A DNA stretch of 64,000 nt from Pegoplata infirma. Its lineage: Eukaryota > Arthropoda > Insecta > Diptera > Anthomyiidae. Below the pieces are notes generated by a model. The model was not told the origin of the DNA, searched no databases, and worked only from the letters and a program-made list of their open reading frames with translations. Location of the stretch: assembly GCA_963921195.1 (NCBI GenBank), contig OY992536.1, positions 322,727,038-322,791,037 on the forward strand, given 5' to 3'. This document shows positions 22,490 through 33,987 of this stretch, in pieces. How positions within the stretch are numbered: the stretch's first letter is position 1; each line of letters starts with the position of its first letter. The position numbers were made by a program, and so were the translations under genes.

Positions 22490-25400
22490 ATTTTTTTTTT
22501 TAATCATATAGAAAAACTTTTAGATTCTGAGAACATTTTTCAACATAAAAAGTCTCAGATCTTTTTATAGAACACGTTTGAGATTCTGAGACACATTCTT
22601 ATAGAAATTCTAAGAATCTGAGACGTTTTTTCGGTAAGAAAGTCTCAAGTTCTTGGAAAGTATTCTAAAAATATTTTATTAAAAAATGTCACAAAAATGT
22701 CTTTAAATCTGGGGTTTCTTTTATGAAAAAATAGCTGATAAATTCTCAGATTCTGAGGTATTTTACCAATGAAAACGGTTCCTGGAAACCAGTGGCGGGT
22801 GTAGCTTTTTACATCGAATAAAAAAAACCGGGATCTTTTTTTTTCAAAAAAAAAAAAAAAATTATTGGAGAGCTATACAATCACAAAATTTAGTAGTTTT
22901 TCCTAACAACTGAAGCCGATTTTTCAATTAAGAACTTTTTTCCGCAGAAAAAGTCTCAGATTTCTAAACCTCTTACTGTAGAGAAAGTTTAATTTTTAAG
23001 ATAATTTTCGTATAGAAAATATCTTAGATTCTTAGAAAACAGAAAAAGTTTTATAGAAAAACTTTTAGATTCTGAGAACATTTTTCAACATAAAAAGTCT
23101 CAGATTAAGACCTTTTTATAGAAAACGTTTGAGATTCTGAGACACATTATTATAGAAATTCTAAGAATCTGAGACGTTTTTCCGGTAAGAAAGTCTCAAG
23201 TTCTTAGACCTTTTTCTTATATAGAAAAGTCTATGATTTAGGCACATTTCCTATAGAAAAAGTCTCAGATTTTGAGAAATTTTTTTCCATAGAAAAAGTC
23301 TCAGATCCTGAGACATTTTCTATATAGAAAAAGTCTTAGATTCTGAGACGTTTTTCCAAATGAAAAGACTCAGATTCTGAGACATTTTCTCTATAGAAAA
23401 AGTCTTAGATTCTGAGACATTTTTCCTGTAAAAAATCTTAGATTATGAAACTTTTGTCTAATAGAAAATGTCGCAAATTCTGGGACATTTTTTGTATAGA
23501 AAAAGTCTCAGATTCATTTTTTCTATGAAAAAGTCTCAGATTTTGAGACATTTTTCCTATAGAAAAAGTCTCATATTCTGAGTTATTGAGTTATGAGAAA
23601 AAGTCTAAGCTTCTGAGACATTTTCCTATAGAAAAAGTCTCAGATCCTATGACATTTTTTCTTATAGAAAAAGTCTTAGATTCTAAGACATTTTTCCTAT
23701 AGAAAAAGTCTCAGATTCTGAGACATTTTTCCTATAGAAAAAGTCTCAGATTCTGAGACATTTTCCTATAGAAAAAGTCTCAGATTCTGAGACATTTTTC
23801 CTATAGAAAAAGTCTCAGATTCTGAGACATTTTTCCTATAGAAAAAGTCTCAGATTCTGAGACATTTTTCCTATAGAAAAAGTCTCAGATTCTGAGACAT
23901 TTTTCCTATAGAAAAAGTCTCAGATTCTGAGACATTTTTCCTATAGAAAAAGTCTCAGATTCTGAGACATTTTTCCTATAGAAAAAGTCTCAGATTCTGA
24001 GACATTTTTCCTATAGAAAAAGTCTCAGATTCTGAGACATTTTTCCTATAGAAAAAGTCTCAGATTCTGAGACATTTTTCCTATAGAAAAAGTCTCAGAT
24101 TCTGAGACATTTTTCCTATAGAAAAAGTCTCAGATTCTGAGACATTTTTCCTATAGAAAAAGTCTCAGATTCTGAGACATTTTTCCTATAGAAAAAGTCT
24201 CAGATTCTGAGACCTTTTTCCTATAGAAAAAGTCTCAGATTCTGAGACATTTTTCCTTTAGAAAAAGTCTCAGATTCTGAGACATTTTTCCTATAGAAAA
24301 AGTCTCAGATTCTGAGACATTTTTCCTATAGAAAAAGTCTCAGATTCTTAAACATTTTTCCTATAGAAAAAGTCTCAGATTCTGAGACATTTTTCCTATA
24401 GATAAAGTCTCAGATTCTGAGACATTTTTCCTATAGAAAAAGTCTCAGATTCCGAGACATTTTTCCTATAGAAAAAGTTTCAGATTCTTAAACATTTTTC
24501 CTATAGAAAAAGTCTCAGATTCTTAAACATTTTTCCTATAGATAAAGTCTCAGATTCTGAGACATTTTTCCTATAGAAAAAGTCTCAGATTCCAAAACAT
24601 TTTTCCTATAGAAAAAGTCTCAGATTTCATAACATTTTTCCTATAGAAAAAGTCTCAGATTCTGAGACATTTTTCCTATAGAAAAAGTCTCAAATTCAGA
24701 GATTCTGAGATATTTCTCCTCAGATTCTTAAACATTTTTCCTATAGAAAAAGTCTCAGATTCTGAGACATTTTTCCATAGAAAAAGTCTCAGATAAAGAC
24801 TCAGATTCTGAAACATTTTTCCTATAGAAAAAGTCTTAAATTTTGAGACATTTTTCCTATAGAAAAAGTCTCAGATTCTGAGACATTTTTCCTATAGAAA
24901 AAGTCCCAGATTCTGAAACATTTTTCCTATAAAAAAATATCAGACTCGGAGACATTTTTTCTATTGATGAAGTATCAGATTCTGAGACATTTTCCAATAG
25001 ATGAGGTCTCAGATTCTGAGACATTTTTCCTATAGAAAAAGTCTCAGATTCTGAGACATTTTTCCTATAGAAAAAGTCTCAGATTCTGAGACATTTTTCC
25101 TATAGAAAAAGTCTCAGATTCTGAGACATTTTTCCTATAGAAAAAGTCTCAGATTCTGAGACATTTTTCCTATAGAAAAAGTCTCAGATTCTGAGACATT
25201 TTTCTATAGATAAAGACTCAGATTCTGAAACATTTTTCCTATAGAAAAAGTCTTAGATTTTGAGACATTTTTCCTATAGAAAAAGTCTCAGATTCTGAGA
25301 CATTTTTCCTATAGAAAAAGTCCCAGATTCTGAAACATTTTTCCTATAAAAAAGTATCAGACTCGGAGACATTTTTTCTATTGAAGAAGTATCAGATTCT

Positions 25401-25655
25401 GAGACATTTTCCAATAGAAGAGGTGTCAGATTCTGAGACATTTTTCCTATAGAAAAAGTCTTAGATTCTGACACATTTTTCTATAGAAAAAGTTTCAGAT
25501 TTTGAGATATTTTGCCTATAATAAAGTCTCAGATCCTGAGTCATTTCTCCTATAGAAAAAGTTTCATATTTTAAGTCATTTCTCCTATAGAAAAGTTTTC
25601 AGATTGTGAAACAATTATTCTATAGAATAAGTCTCAACTTCTGAGACATTCTTAA
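22490..25655. repeat. 36-bp palindromic satellite, main array
   Basis: About 85 units of 36 bp. Each unit has two palindromes: GTCTCAGATTCTGAGAC (perfect around the central T) and TTTTTCCTATAGAAAAA (near-perfect). Units are almost identical from about 23690 to 24330 and from 25000 to 25200, and increasingly diverged toward both ends. Minus-strand frames are 12-residue repeat artefacts. A decayed extension lies at 27205-28135 and fainter relics reach 31210. Confidence 0.98.
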
Positions 25656-26056
25656 GTTTATTTTTAACTACCTCCCTAATATCTATGAAATAACATTTTT
25701 CTACAACTTAATTATATAATAGCACAAGTATCAATAACGTCATCATCAGAATACCCATCTTAATAAAAAAAAAAAATAGTATTGAAATTCTTTAAATTTG
25801 AATTTCCCAAAATGATGATACTAAACAACGCCTTCAATAATACAAACTGTATCAATACTCGTGTTTATGATGCTATTATTTTTTTTCCAATGCTAATCAA
25901 TACAAATATAAACGTCATTTAATTTTGTTTTCTTCAAATTACGTCTTAAATTTAATTTAAAATACCTGTTTTTTAATGACGTTCATATTTTTTTTTTTTG
26001 GGTAAATTTTCAATATTGTCACAATAAAGATCAATCTATTTTAGTTTTCTATTATT

Positions 26057-26791
26057 CCCAGCAAAACTTAGATTACCAAATAAGGTATAAAATAAGGTAT
26101 AGGATCTCTTATTTTATACATTGCAGCATTGATGATTTTAACAGGCGATGAGACTCAAAGTAATGCATATACATTATCACAAAGAATACCAGTAAGGTAT
26201 AAAATAAGTCATAAATTTATAACGAAGAATACGAGTAAGGTGTAAAATATATGATATTTTATAGGTTACGAGTAAGGTATATAATATAGCATACCAGAAC
26301 GTAATATATAAGGTGTTACGAGTAGTGAAAAAGTAATTTTGTATTAAATTTACTCACGTGATTGTAAGTGAGTGCAAGTAGATAAAATATGCTCGTGAGT
26401 GTGTGTCGTTCGAAATTTCCTGTCGTGAGCCCATCTCTAGTTTAAACTTATGGATTTTTTTTATAAAATAATTATTTTTTATGTTATTGTAATGCATTAT
26501 GCATCCAATTATAAATAATACATTATTTCAAACTTTCAAATAATACATAATGTAACCAAATATAAGTCGTCCATGATTTAATGTTTAGAAATAACAAATA
26601 TGAAATACATTTTTTCCAATAATCATGCATTACGTAGCAAATTATTAGTAATGCATTATTTTTCACTTGAAAATAATACATTGTGGAACAAATGTTTGGT
26701 AAGACATCATAAAATAATGCTACAAATAAGTTATATGCATTACCTGGTAATGTGTTATATAATCACTACCCATTACCAAAGTTTTGCTGGG
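26057..26791. mobile_element. MITE with CCCAGCAAAACTT ends
   Basis: Inverted ends CCCAGCAAAACTTAGATTACC and, from the right, CCCAGCAAAACTTTGGTAATG. The interior has repeated 'aaggtataaaataag'-type blocks on the left and 'aataatacat' motifs on both strands on the right. It is 735 bp and non-coding, and sits in DNA (25656-27204) that interrupts the 36-bp satellite. Flanks are 'ttatt' and 'tttatt'; the duplication is unclear. Confidence 0.65.
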
Positions 26792-27204
26792 TTTATTGGG
26801 GTTTTACAAAGGTTCTAATCTGTTTGAATTCAATTTGATATTGATATTCAAATGGAGCGTTATAATTTACAAGATCATTACGGCAGATGTACTTATTACA
26901 GTGTAGTTTCATTTCTTAACTGATTTTTCTTCTTCTTTGGTATATATGCAGGTTGTTTGTACATTTGTATTTTTGGCATCTGCTTAATTTTAGGGCTTAA
27001 ATGAGATCATAATAAATTACAAAATGTTTAATTAAAGACATGATTGAAGATAATTCTTTTAGTTAATAGTTTATTATAGCACACATAATTAACATGCTAT
27101 ACAAATTACGATAAACAGACAGGTGATGGAAAATATTAATAAAAGTAAAACAATAAATAATGCAAAAATAATGAATTATTTTTATCTTAAATAAAAATTA
27201 AAAG

Positions 27205-28135
27205 AATTCTGAGATATTTTCCCATAAAAAGTATACAATTCTGAAGCATTTTTACTATAGGAATAGTCTCATATTTTGAGACATTTTTCCTTTAAAAAAA
27301 TTCACAGATGCTGAGACATTTTTCCTACAGAAAAAGTACCAGATTGTGAGATATTTTTCCTATAGAAAAAGTACCACATTCTGAGACATTTTTCCTATAA
27401 AAAAAGTACCAGATTCTGAGACATTTTTCTATAGAAAAAGTCAAAGATTCTGACACATTTTTCATATAGAAAAAGTCTCCGATTCGGAGATATTCTTCCT
27501 GTAGGAAAAGTCTTAGATTCTGAGACATTTTTCCTGTAAAAAAAGTACAAGATTCTGAGACATTTTTTCTACAGAAAATCTATCATTAAAAAAAAATGTC
27601 TCAGATTCTGAAAAATTTTTCACACTAAAAAGTATTTCATTATTAGGGTCGAACCAAAATCAAATTAAGTCGCGTAAGACGTAATTTGACGTAATTTGTC
27701 TCAGATTCTGAGACATTTCCCAATAAGAAGTCTTAGATTCTGAAGCATTTTAGTCTCAAATTCTGAAAAATTTTTTTCTATAGAGAAACTATCAGTTTCT
27801 GAAACATTTTCCCTATTATATATTTCTACAAAAAAAGTCATAGATTTCGAGACATTTTTTCTATAGAAAAAGTATATGATAGATACATTTTCATTAAAAA
27901 AAGTCTCAGATTCTTAAACAGTTTAACTATAGAAAAATTCAGATTTCGAGTAATTTTTCCTGTAGGAAATGTGTCAGATTCTGATACATTTTTTCAGTAG
28001 AAAAATTCAGGAAAATTTTTCCTATAGAAAAATTTTCAGACTTCGAAACTTTTTCATTTAGAAAAATTCTAAGATTTGGAGACATTTTTTCTATAACAAA
28101 AATTCAAGAATTTTTCCATAGGAAAAATTAAAAAA
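27205..28135. repeat. 36-bp satellite, decayed distal part
   Basis: Same unit as the main array but with many substitutions and indels ('gagacatttttcctatagaaaaagt' spacing still visible to about 27560, then irregular). An unrelated segment at 27643-27690 interrupts it. Confidence 0.85.
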
Positions 28136-28137
28136 AA

Positions 28138-28809
28138 ACAAGTGAGAGCGTTAAATTCGGCTGTGCCGAATCTTTGATACCCTCCAACATGTTAAAATCC
28201 ATAAAAAAAATCAGGGCCGTTTTTGGAGGGGGCTCTATGGTGGGTGCTGGGGGATACCTTCCTCAATGCGTTAAATGTTTACTAAACTTTTTATTATGCT
28301 TTTTGAACTTTAGTTATACCATTTTCTCATAATTTTTATGTTTTTTTTAATACACGCCCATAAAAGGGGGCGGGACAAAAAAACAATATTTTGTAGCCCC
28401 CGGGGTCTAAGTATATGACTTTTAACTCCTTCTGACATAAAAAGGTTTCATTTGTTTAATAAAAATGCAAAAAAGCTGTAAAAAATGGCGTTTTTATAGA
28501 GGGTTTTTTAGTTCTTTAAGGGGGAACTTTTTTGCCCCTTATCCGATTATACCCATTTCCGAACTTAACCGGCCTATGAACATGAGACACTTTCGTGCCA
28601 ATTTTCAGGAGTCTAGCTCTTTTATTTTGGACTGAATCGTGTTTTATACAGACGGACGGACGGATGAACGGACATTCATAGAATGACTTATAATCGATCA
28701 TAAATCAATAATATATATACTTTATGGGGTCTCCGACCGATATTTCTATGCGTTACAAACATAATGACAAAGTGAGTATACCCCCATACTGTGGTTGGAG
28801 GGTATAAAA
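28138..28809 (+). mobile_element. INE-1/DINE-1-like element, family 3 copy A
   Basis: Starts 'acaagtgagagcgttaaat' with a 'ttcggctgtgccgaa' hairpin. It contains 'acacgcccataaaaggggg', reminiscent of the 'cgcccac' boxes of Drosophila INE-1, a GACGGACGGACGG core and 'atatatactttatggggtc'. The 3' end is a hairpin before GGGTATAAAAAT. About 670 bp, inserted in decayed satellite. Confidence 0.82.
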
Positions 28810-29446
28810 ATCCATAGGAATAATTTTAATTTTTCTATGGGAGAAATTTTAAATAGAAATTCTTGTATGATACATTTCTATGTTAGGTTAGGGTGGCGGT
28901 GTCCGATTGACACCTCGCATAGACCTCTTGGTCCATAGCGATACCACAAAACTTTTTCCGCTAGCGGCGCAAGTTAAGCACGTTCAAAGTCATTGCGAAT
29001 CTTTTCAATATCCTAAGATCCATTTGCGTTATATCCTCCAAAGTACCGAAACTTATCTGACCAGCAATGGATCGCCGACTCCTTGCCACAGTTGGGCAGT
29101 GACAAAGTATGTGTTCTATCATTTCATCTACTCCTGGTGAAGCGCATCTTTTACAACTAGCATCTAAAATAAGTCCAATATTCTTGGCATGGATGCCGAT
29201 AAGACAATGACCAGTTTAGGGCTGTCAATCCCGAAATCCCGAATCCCGAAATCCCGGGATTTTTGTCATAAAATGAATCCCGAATCCCGGGATTTTTAAG
29301 CTCAAATCCCGGGATTTTTGAAACATTAAAAATGTATGAGAATTTTTTTTTAAAAATACAACTTTGTTCAATTATTGTTACATTTACATCAACAAATTAA
29401 AACTAAAACTATTTTTGAATTTTCAACGTAGCTGGCCACGAATTTT

Positions 29447-29522
29447 GCTGAGCTGAGAATTCTATCCAGCTTGCTGAATAATAGTCCAACGCACTAACCA
29501 TTAAGCCACAGTCACGGAGCCC
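29447..29522 (-). repeat. tRNA-like sequence inside hAT element
   Basis: The minus strand reads GGGCTCCGTGACTGTGGCTT then AATGGTTAGTGCGTTGGA. TGGCTTAATGGTTAG fits the tRNA A box and D arm. The B-box region (GGATAGAATTC) is weak and the acceptor stem does not close. Probably a tRNA pseudogene or SINE head. Confidence 0.5.
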
Positions 29523-30014
29523 TTTGACCAAAGTTGGCAGATTTTGGCGAAAATTTTCTAAAAAACCAAAACATTGATCAAAGAGCGCTACGGGTAAATT
29601 TAATCCGATTGGCCTCAAATTTTTTGGTCTAGGAGAAAAAAAATTTTCCGGACCGTTCAAAATTGGAAGAAAAACTTTTTTTATACAAAAAAATGCAAGT
29701 CTAATGTATTATATTATTACATTTCCCCTATAAATGTTTTTATTATTTTAAATTTTCTTTAAATTAGTTTTAAAATTATACAGTGCAACACCAAAATCGG
29801 AATGGGATGAAACCAAAAGCAAATAAAAGTTGTCATTTTCCATAACAAACCCCTTAAGGTTTTTTTTAGTTCATTGCTAAATATTTAATATTAATAATTA
29901 CTTGAAAACTGCATAAGTGGCGTATACTTAATATTTTAATTACCTTTAAATAACAATAAGAATAATTAGAAATCATTTATTTTAGTAATTTCGTTGTAGC
30001 GAAATCGACCCAAA

Positions 30015-30090
30015 GGTTTTCGTTGGAATCAAACCCACGACTCCCTGCTTAATAGGCTAGCACGCTACCAACTAACACACAGTAGCCCCT
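30015..30090 (-). repeat. Second tRNA-like sequence inside hAT element
   Basis: The minus strand reads AGGGGCTACTGTGTGTTAGT then TGGTAGCGTGC (A-box-like). The T-arm-like GTGGG-TTTGATT-CCAAC has a 7-nt loop, four of five pairs, and the B box GGTTTGATTCC. The 3' acceptor strand is missing. It differs from the tRNA-like sequence at 29447. Confidence 0.55.
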
Positions 30091-30355
30091 TAATATGCAC
30101 AATAAAATTGAAACATAAAGAGTCTACTATTTTTTTACTTTTATAATCAAAGAAATTTAATCCAAAAAAATCCCGGAATCCCGAAAAATCCCGGGATCCC
30201 GAAAAATCCCGTGATCCCGAAAAATCCCGGGATCCCGGGATTTCGATTTTCAAATCCCGAATCCCGGGATTTTAAAAAACAGATCCCGTTTGACAGCCCT
30301 AGACCAGTTATTATTTCAGTCAGAGCTCGGCATTCCCTACTCGTAAAGGATAAAT

Positions 30356-31224
30356 GTCAAAGAATCTTAAAATTTTTCTAAAGAAAAAATTTTATTTTAA
30401 ATTATATTAAAGTTTTTCTGTATGAAAAATTTTCGGACTAATTAAATTTTTATTTTTTCCTCGACAAAAATTTGAGAATTTTTCTATACGAAAAACTTGG
30501 GAATTTTTCTAGACGAAATATTTGGGAATTTTTCTAAAAAAAAAATTTGAGAATTTGTCTATAGAAAAAATTTTAGACTTTTTCTATAGGAAAAGTTTAA
30601 AGCTGAATTCACAATGACGGAGTACTCTGTGCCAGAGAGTGGATTTTGTTCCATTCTCTTTCGCACTTACACATTTTTTATATGATGGTATCTCTATTTT
30701 TAGAGATGGTACTCTGTAGTACAGAGTACTCCGACATTGTGTCAGACCCTTAAGACTTTTTCTTTAAGAAAAAATTTTGATAGGAATAATTTTTGAATTT
30801 TTCTTATAATTTTTTAGGAAAATCTGACAACTTTTTGTAGGAAATTCTAACAATTTTTCTATAGGATAAATCTAAGAATTTAGTATAGGAAAAATTTGAG
30901 AATTTTTTATTAGAAAAAATCTGATAATTTTACTTTGGAAAAAATCTGAGAAGATGGGTAAAAAGGAAAGAGAAAAGGAATAAGAAAATAAAATTATGTG
31001 AGAGTTTTATTCTAGGAAAAATGACCAAGAATCTCAAATTTTTTTTATCTTTATCTTTCTCAAAATAAAAATGTTTTTCAACCGTTGAAATTTTTATAGG
31101 GGAAAAAGTCTCGGTATCTTGAAATTTTCCTATGGGGAAAAATAAGAAAATTTTCTTCAGGAAAAGTTTTAGAATTTTTCTGTAGAAAAAATGTATTAAA
31201 ATTCTGACTTTTTTTAAGAAAAAA
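30356..31224. repeat. Highly decayed satellite-like sequence
   Basis: Irregularly spaced 'tttttctatagaaaaa' and 'gagaatttttctat' motifs suggest old 36-bp satellite units. There is no gene. A small TTAA-flanked MITE lies inside. Confidence 0.6.
30601..30749. mobile_element. Small TTAA-flanked MITE
   Basis: Flanked by TTAA on both sides (30597-30600 and 30750-30753). Inverted subterminal blocks CACAATGACGGAGTACTCTG and CACAATGTCGGAGTACTCTG face each other. 149 bp, non-coding. A TTAA duplication suggests a piggyBac- or Kolobok-type origin. Confidence 0.7.
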
Positions 31225-32441
31225 CAAGATTAATGTTTACTAATTCATTTATTATACTTTTTGTACTATAGGTTTACAATTTTATCACTATTTTTTATAC
31301 ACGCCCACAAAAGGGGGCGGACCACAACAATTGACATTTTCTGGTCCTTTGGATCCAACGGCAGGACTTTGAACTTCTTCTGACATAATTTTCAAGTAAG
31401 AAAATTATAGTCGGTCAAGACCGACCATATAATACCCTACACCAGAGTTTCCCGGAAAATGGGTCCCAAGTTCAAACATGGACTGATTAGATCTATATTT
31501 TGTCAAATCTTTAATAAGTGTAAAAAGCACTCACTAGTCAAATTTGAGTGGAATAGGCTTCTTTTTGTTGACAATAAATTGCTTCAACTGAATATCGGGC
31601 GAAATTTCCACATGGGACCTAAGTCTAAAAATGGTCTGATGATGAGTACGCGTTTAACATACACAAACAGAATTTAAATTAAATATTTTCTATTTTCATG
31701 AAATTTAAGAGATTTATGGAAGGTGGTTTGTATGGGGGCTACAAGAAGAACTGGTCCGATTCCTGTAAAATTCGGAACGGTGTTTTGTGTGGATAAAACA
31801 TGATTACCTGCCAAATTTCGAAAAGATACCTATTATAATGCAGCTATTAGAGTCATTTGAGCCAAAACTAAAGAGGACCTTTGTATGGGGGCTAGGTCTA
31901 AATATGAACCGATTTTTTTCAATCTCAATTTTTTCAATTTCGTCCTTGGGCCAAAAGAGTCTTAAGTTTCAAATTTCAAGTCAATTTATTAAGAATTGCG
32001 ACCTGTATCGTGTTTACACCGTTTAAATGGACAGACAGACGGACGGACATCGCTAAATCGACTCAAAAAGTGATTCTAAGTCGATCGGTATACTTTAAAA
32101 TGGGGGTAGGACCAATATTTCGGGTAGTTACAAACATCAACACAAACTCATTATACCCTGCACCACAGTGTGGTGTAGGGTATAAAAAAAATTGTAAAAA
32201 ATTGCATTTATTTAGCAGTTGGTTTAGTTCTTAAAGGAGAAAATTTTTTCCCCCTGATCAGATTTTGCTAATTTCTTTACTTAAATAATTCAAGACCAAT
32301 AGACATATTTTTTCCAAACTTCAAGAGTCTAGCTCTTAGAATCGATCATCATTGAAATATCGAATCTAAGACAGATATTTCGATTCGTTACACACGGAAT
32401 GACAAAGTGAGTTTACCCCCATACTGTGGTTGAAGGGTATT
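31225..32441 (+). mobile_element. INE-1/DINE-1-like element, family 3 copy B, split
   Basis: 31225-31392 and 32189-32441 are consecutive parts of a family 3 element. They share 'tgtttactaa', 'acacgcccac...aaagggggcg' and 'cttctgacataa', then 'ccaaacttcaagagtctagc', 'caaagtgag' and the 3' hairpin. They are separated by a complete family 1 element. 5' truncated, with the 3' end GGGTATTAAAAC slightly mutated. Confidence 0.8.
31393..32188 (+). mobile_element. INE-1/DINE-1-like element, family 1 copy C
   Basis: Complete copy: 'caagtaagaaaattatag' start with 'gtcggtc'/'gaccgac' hairpin, 'ggacagacagacggacgg' core, 'aaatcgactcaaaaagtg' box and 'gtgtggtgtagggtataaaa' 3' end. It is nested in family 3 copy B, so family 1 was active later than that copy. 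Frames at 31459-32234 are element-derived. Confidence 0.85.
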
Positions 32442-32454
32442 AAAACTTGTAAAA

Positions 32455-32556
32455 TTACAAAAAAGTAGTCAAAAAAATTTCGAGATTTCACGAGCCTCAC
32501 CTCGTATTTTTCATCGCGTGAGTATTCCCCCATACTGTGGTTAGAGGGCATAAAAA
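32455..32556 (+). repeat. Isolated 3' end of a family 3 DINE-like element
   Basis: Sequence from about 32520 repeats the last ~35 bp of family 3 ('gtga..attcccccatactgtggtt' then 'gagggcataaaaatt'). It lies directly after the complete 3' end at 32441 and resembles the duplicated terminal hairpin at 2908-2967. Confidence 0.6.
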
Positions 32557-33960
32557 TTGTTATACACCTCAAACAAACATTAAATCACTGTGCTATACAA
32601 ACAATGATTACACACATAAATTTATTTTGTTCAAACAATTCAATTGTTAATAGAGTTGGTTACGAACGAGGTGTTAAACATTTTATTTAACTATTTATTA
32701 AAATGTAAAAAACAAAAACGAAACAAATTCGGTATGTTTGATGTCTAAAAAAAAAGTTAACAATATTCACTAACTATTTCAAGCAAATTAACTTACCAAT
32801 TATGTGAGTGTATGTATGTTTTTGGTGTTGGCGAGATCACATTATTTTCCGATATACAAAAACAAAAATCTTAAAAATTAAGCACTTGCAGCATAAAGTC
32901 TAATTGGCGGCAAACTGTTTTTGATTTTAAAATATTTTAGGCCAGTCTTCAGTTGAACAGAAAAGTGAAGTACTTTAAAAGTGGGTCACTATACTAAATC
33001 ATTTTTAGATTCTGCAAAATAAATAAATACATAAATAAATTGTTACTAATTAATTTCGCTTTTAATAATCACGAATAAGGTGTAAATGAGCTGACATTAA
33101 GTAAAAAAAGATTCACAAAGTTTTCAATATGAAATTTTGGGATTTGCAGAAAAAAAAAATACTTTTTTATTTTTGACTAATTGGGGAATTTTTAAACAGA
33201 AAACCGAAAGAAAAAAATGCAAATATCTTTGGGAAATTTATGGTTACTACTTGATCAAAAATGTATTGTTTTAAAGATGAACAAAACTAAATTGTTAAAT
33301 CTTTGTTTAATCTTTAATCTAAACTTTTAGAAGATAGAAAGAAAGACAGACAGACATACATACGCTGGGCGACTGACGATGACTATCTTAATAAATCTGT
33401 GTATTTTGAAATGTTCGAAAATGTATCGTATCGTTTATGTTGATCTTGCTGATCCTACTAATGATTTGTTGAATTTGCTCATATATAAATGTTTGTGCTG
33501 ATCTTTTCACACAAAAAGCCGCCAAAATACGCATATGCTAGTGATAAGAATCTCTCAGTTATTTTGCTCTTTTGAATGTATTTTGCGAAAAATATTCTGC
33601 CGTTTCAACACTATGTGTATTAGACTGGATCGTAAAATTATTTTTAGTGAATGCTCATCTTAAATTTATTCTATTAAATAGTTGGTAAAATAGAAGTGGG
33701 TGCCAAAACCATGTGGTAGCACTCATAAAGTTTTATATCACATGTGATACTACGGGACCGTTAAATATTCCTGTTAAACTAACTTCTGATTCTTACGAAG
33801 ATCATGGTAATAAATGGACCCTGTGATTTCGAAGGCGAAGTAGTCGAAAAATCCTGTCTCTCGACATTGAGCCATTACACAATGTTTTTTTTTTAAATAT
33901 AAGGTGCATTTTTCCCGACATTCAGTTATTGGGTATAATTTCTTAGTTTCGTTTTGAGAT
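32557..33960. other. Gene-free, intron-like stretch
   Basis: No coding frame with a recognisable domain and no clear repeats. There is a short GACAGACAGACATACATAC tract at 33344-33363. Confidence 0.55.
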
Positions 33961-33969
33961 TTGGCATCG

Positions 33970-33987
33970 GCCCCAAGTTGGGCGCCA
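33970..33987 (-). other. Possible LTR-retroelement primer-binding site (tRNA-Lys type)
   Basis: The minus strand reads TGGCGCCCAACTTGGGGC, one mismatch from the known 18-nt tRNA-Lys(1,2) primer-binding site used by several LTR elements. It follows 'gtttcagca' plus AA, as expected just after an LTR end in CA. No second LTR, gag or pol is found nearby. It could be chance or the remains of a solo 5' region. The overlapping 82-codon minus frame (33774-34022) has no recognisable domain. Confidence 0.3.

Larger units (their letters stand above)
29217..30301. mobile_element. Non-autonomous hAT element carrying two tRNA-like segments
   Basis: Ends TAGGGCTGTCAATCCCGAAA and, from the right, TAGGGCTGTCAAACGGGATC. 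Exact 8-bp duplication GACCAGTT at 29209-29216 and 30302-30309. Subterminal 'aatcccgggat' repeats are found on both sides. 1085 bp with no transposase. Two different tRNA-like sequences lie in the interior on the minus strand. Confidence 0.94.
28875..30355 (-). pseudogene. 5'-truncated non-LTR copy, C-terminal ORF2 split by a hAT element
   Basis: The minus strand has an uninterrupted C-terminal frame. It begins TSRECRALTEIITGHCLIG across the later insertion point, continues with SCKRCASPGVDEMIEHILCH (CX2C...HX4C knuckle), and stops after LNVLNLRR near 28958. The 3' UTR ends in CCTAACCTAA at 28875. A hAT element (29217-30301) with duplication GACCAGTT splits the frame at EIIT|GHC. Only about 400 bp of retroelement is present, so it was 5'-truncated on arrival. 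The frame is intact apart from the hAT and a 5' stop. Confidence 0.8.

Noticed and set aside
22490..25655. CRISPR array
   Set aside because: Units are head-to-tail without unique spacers, and the genome is eukaryotic.
25274..27528. Minus-strand frames KMSQNLRLFL repeats
   Set aside because: 36 bp is 12 codons, so the satellite stays open by chance; no start context or conservation.
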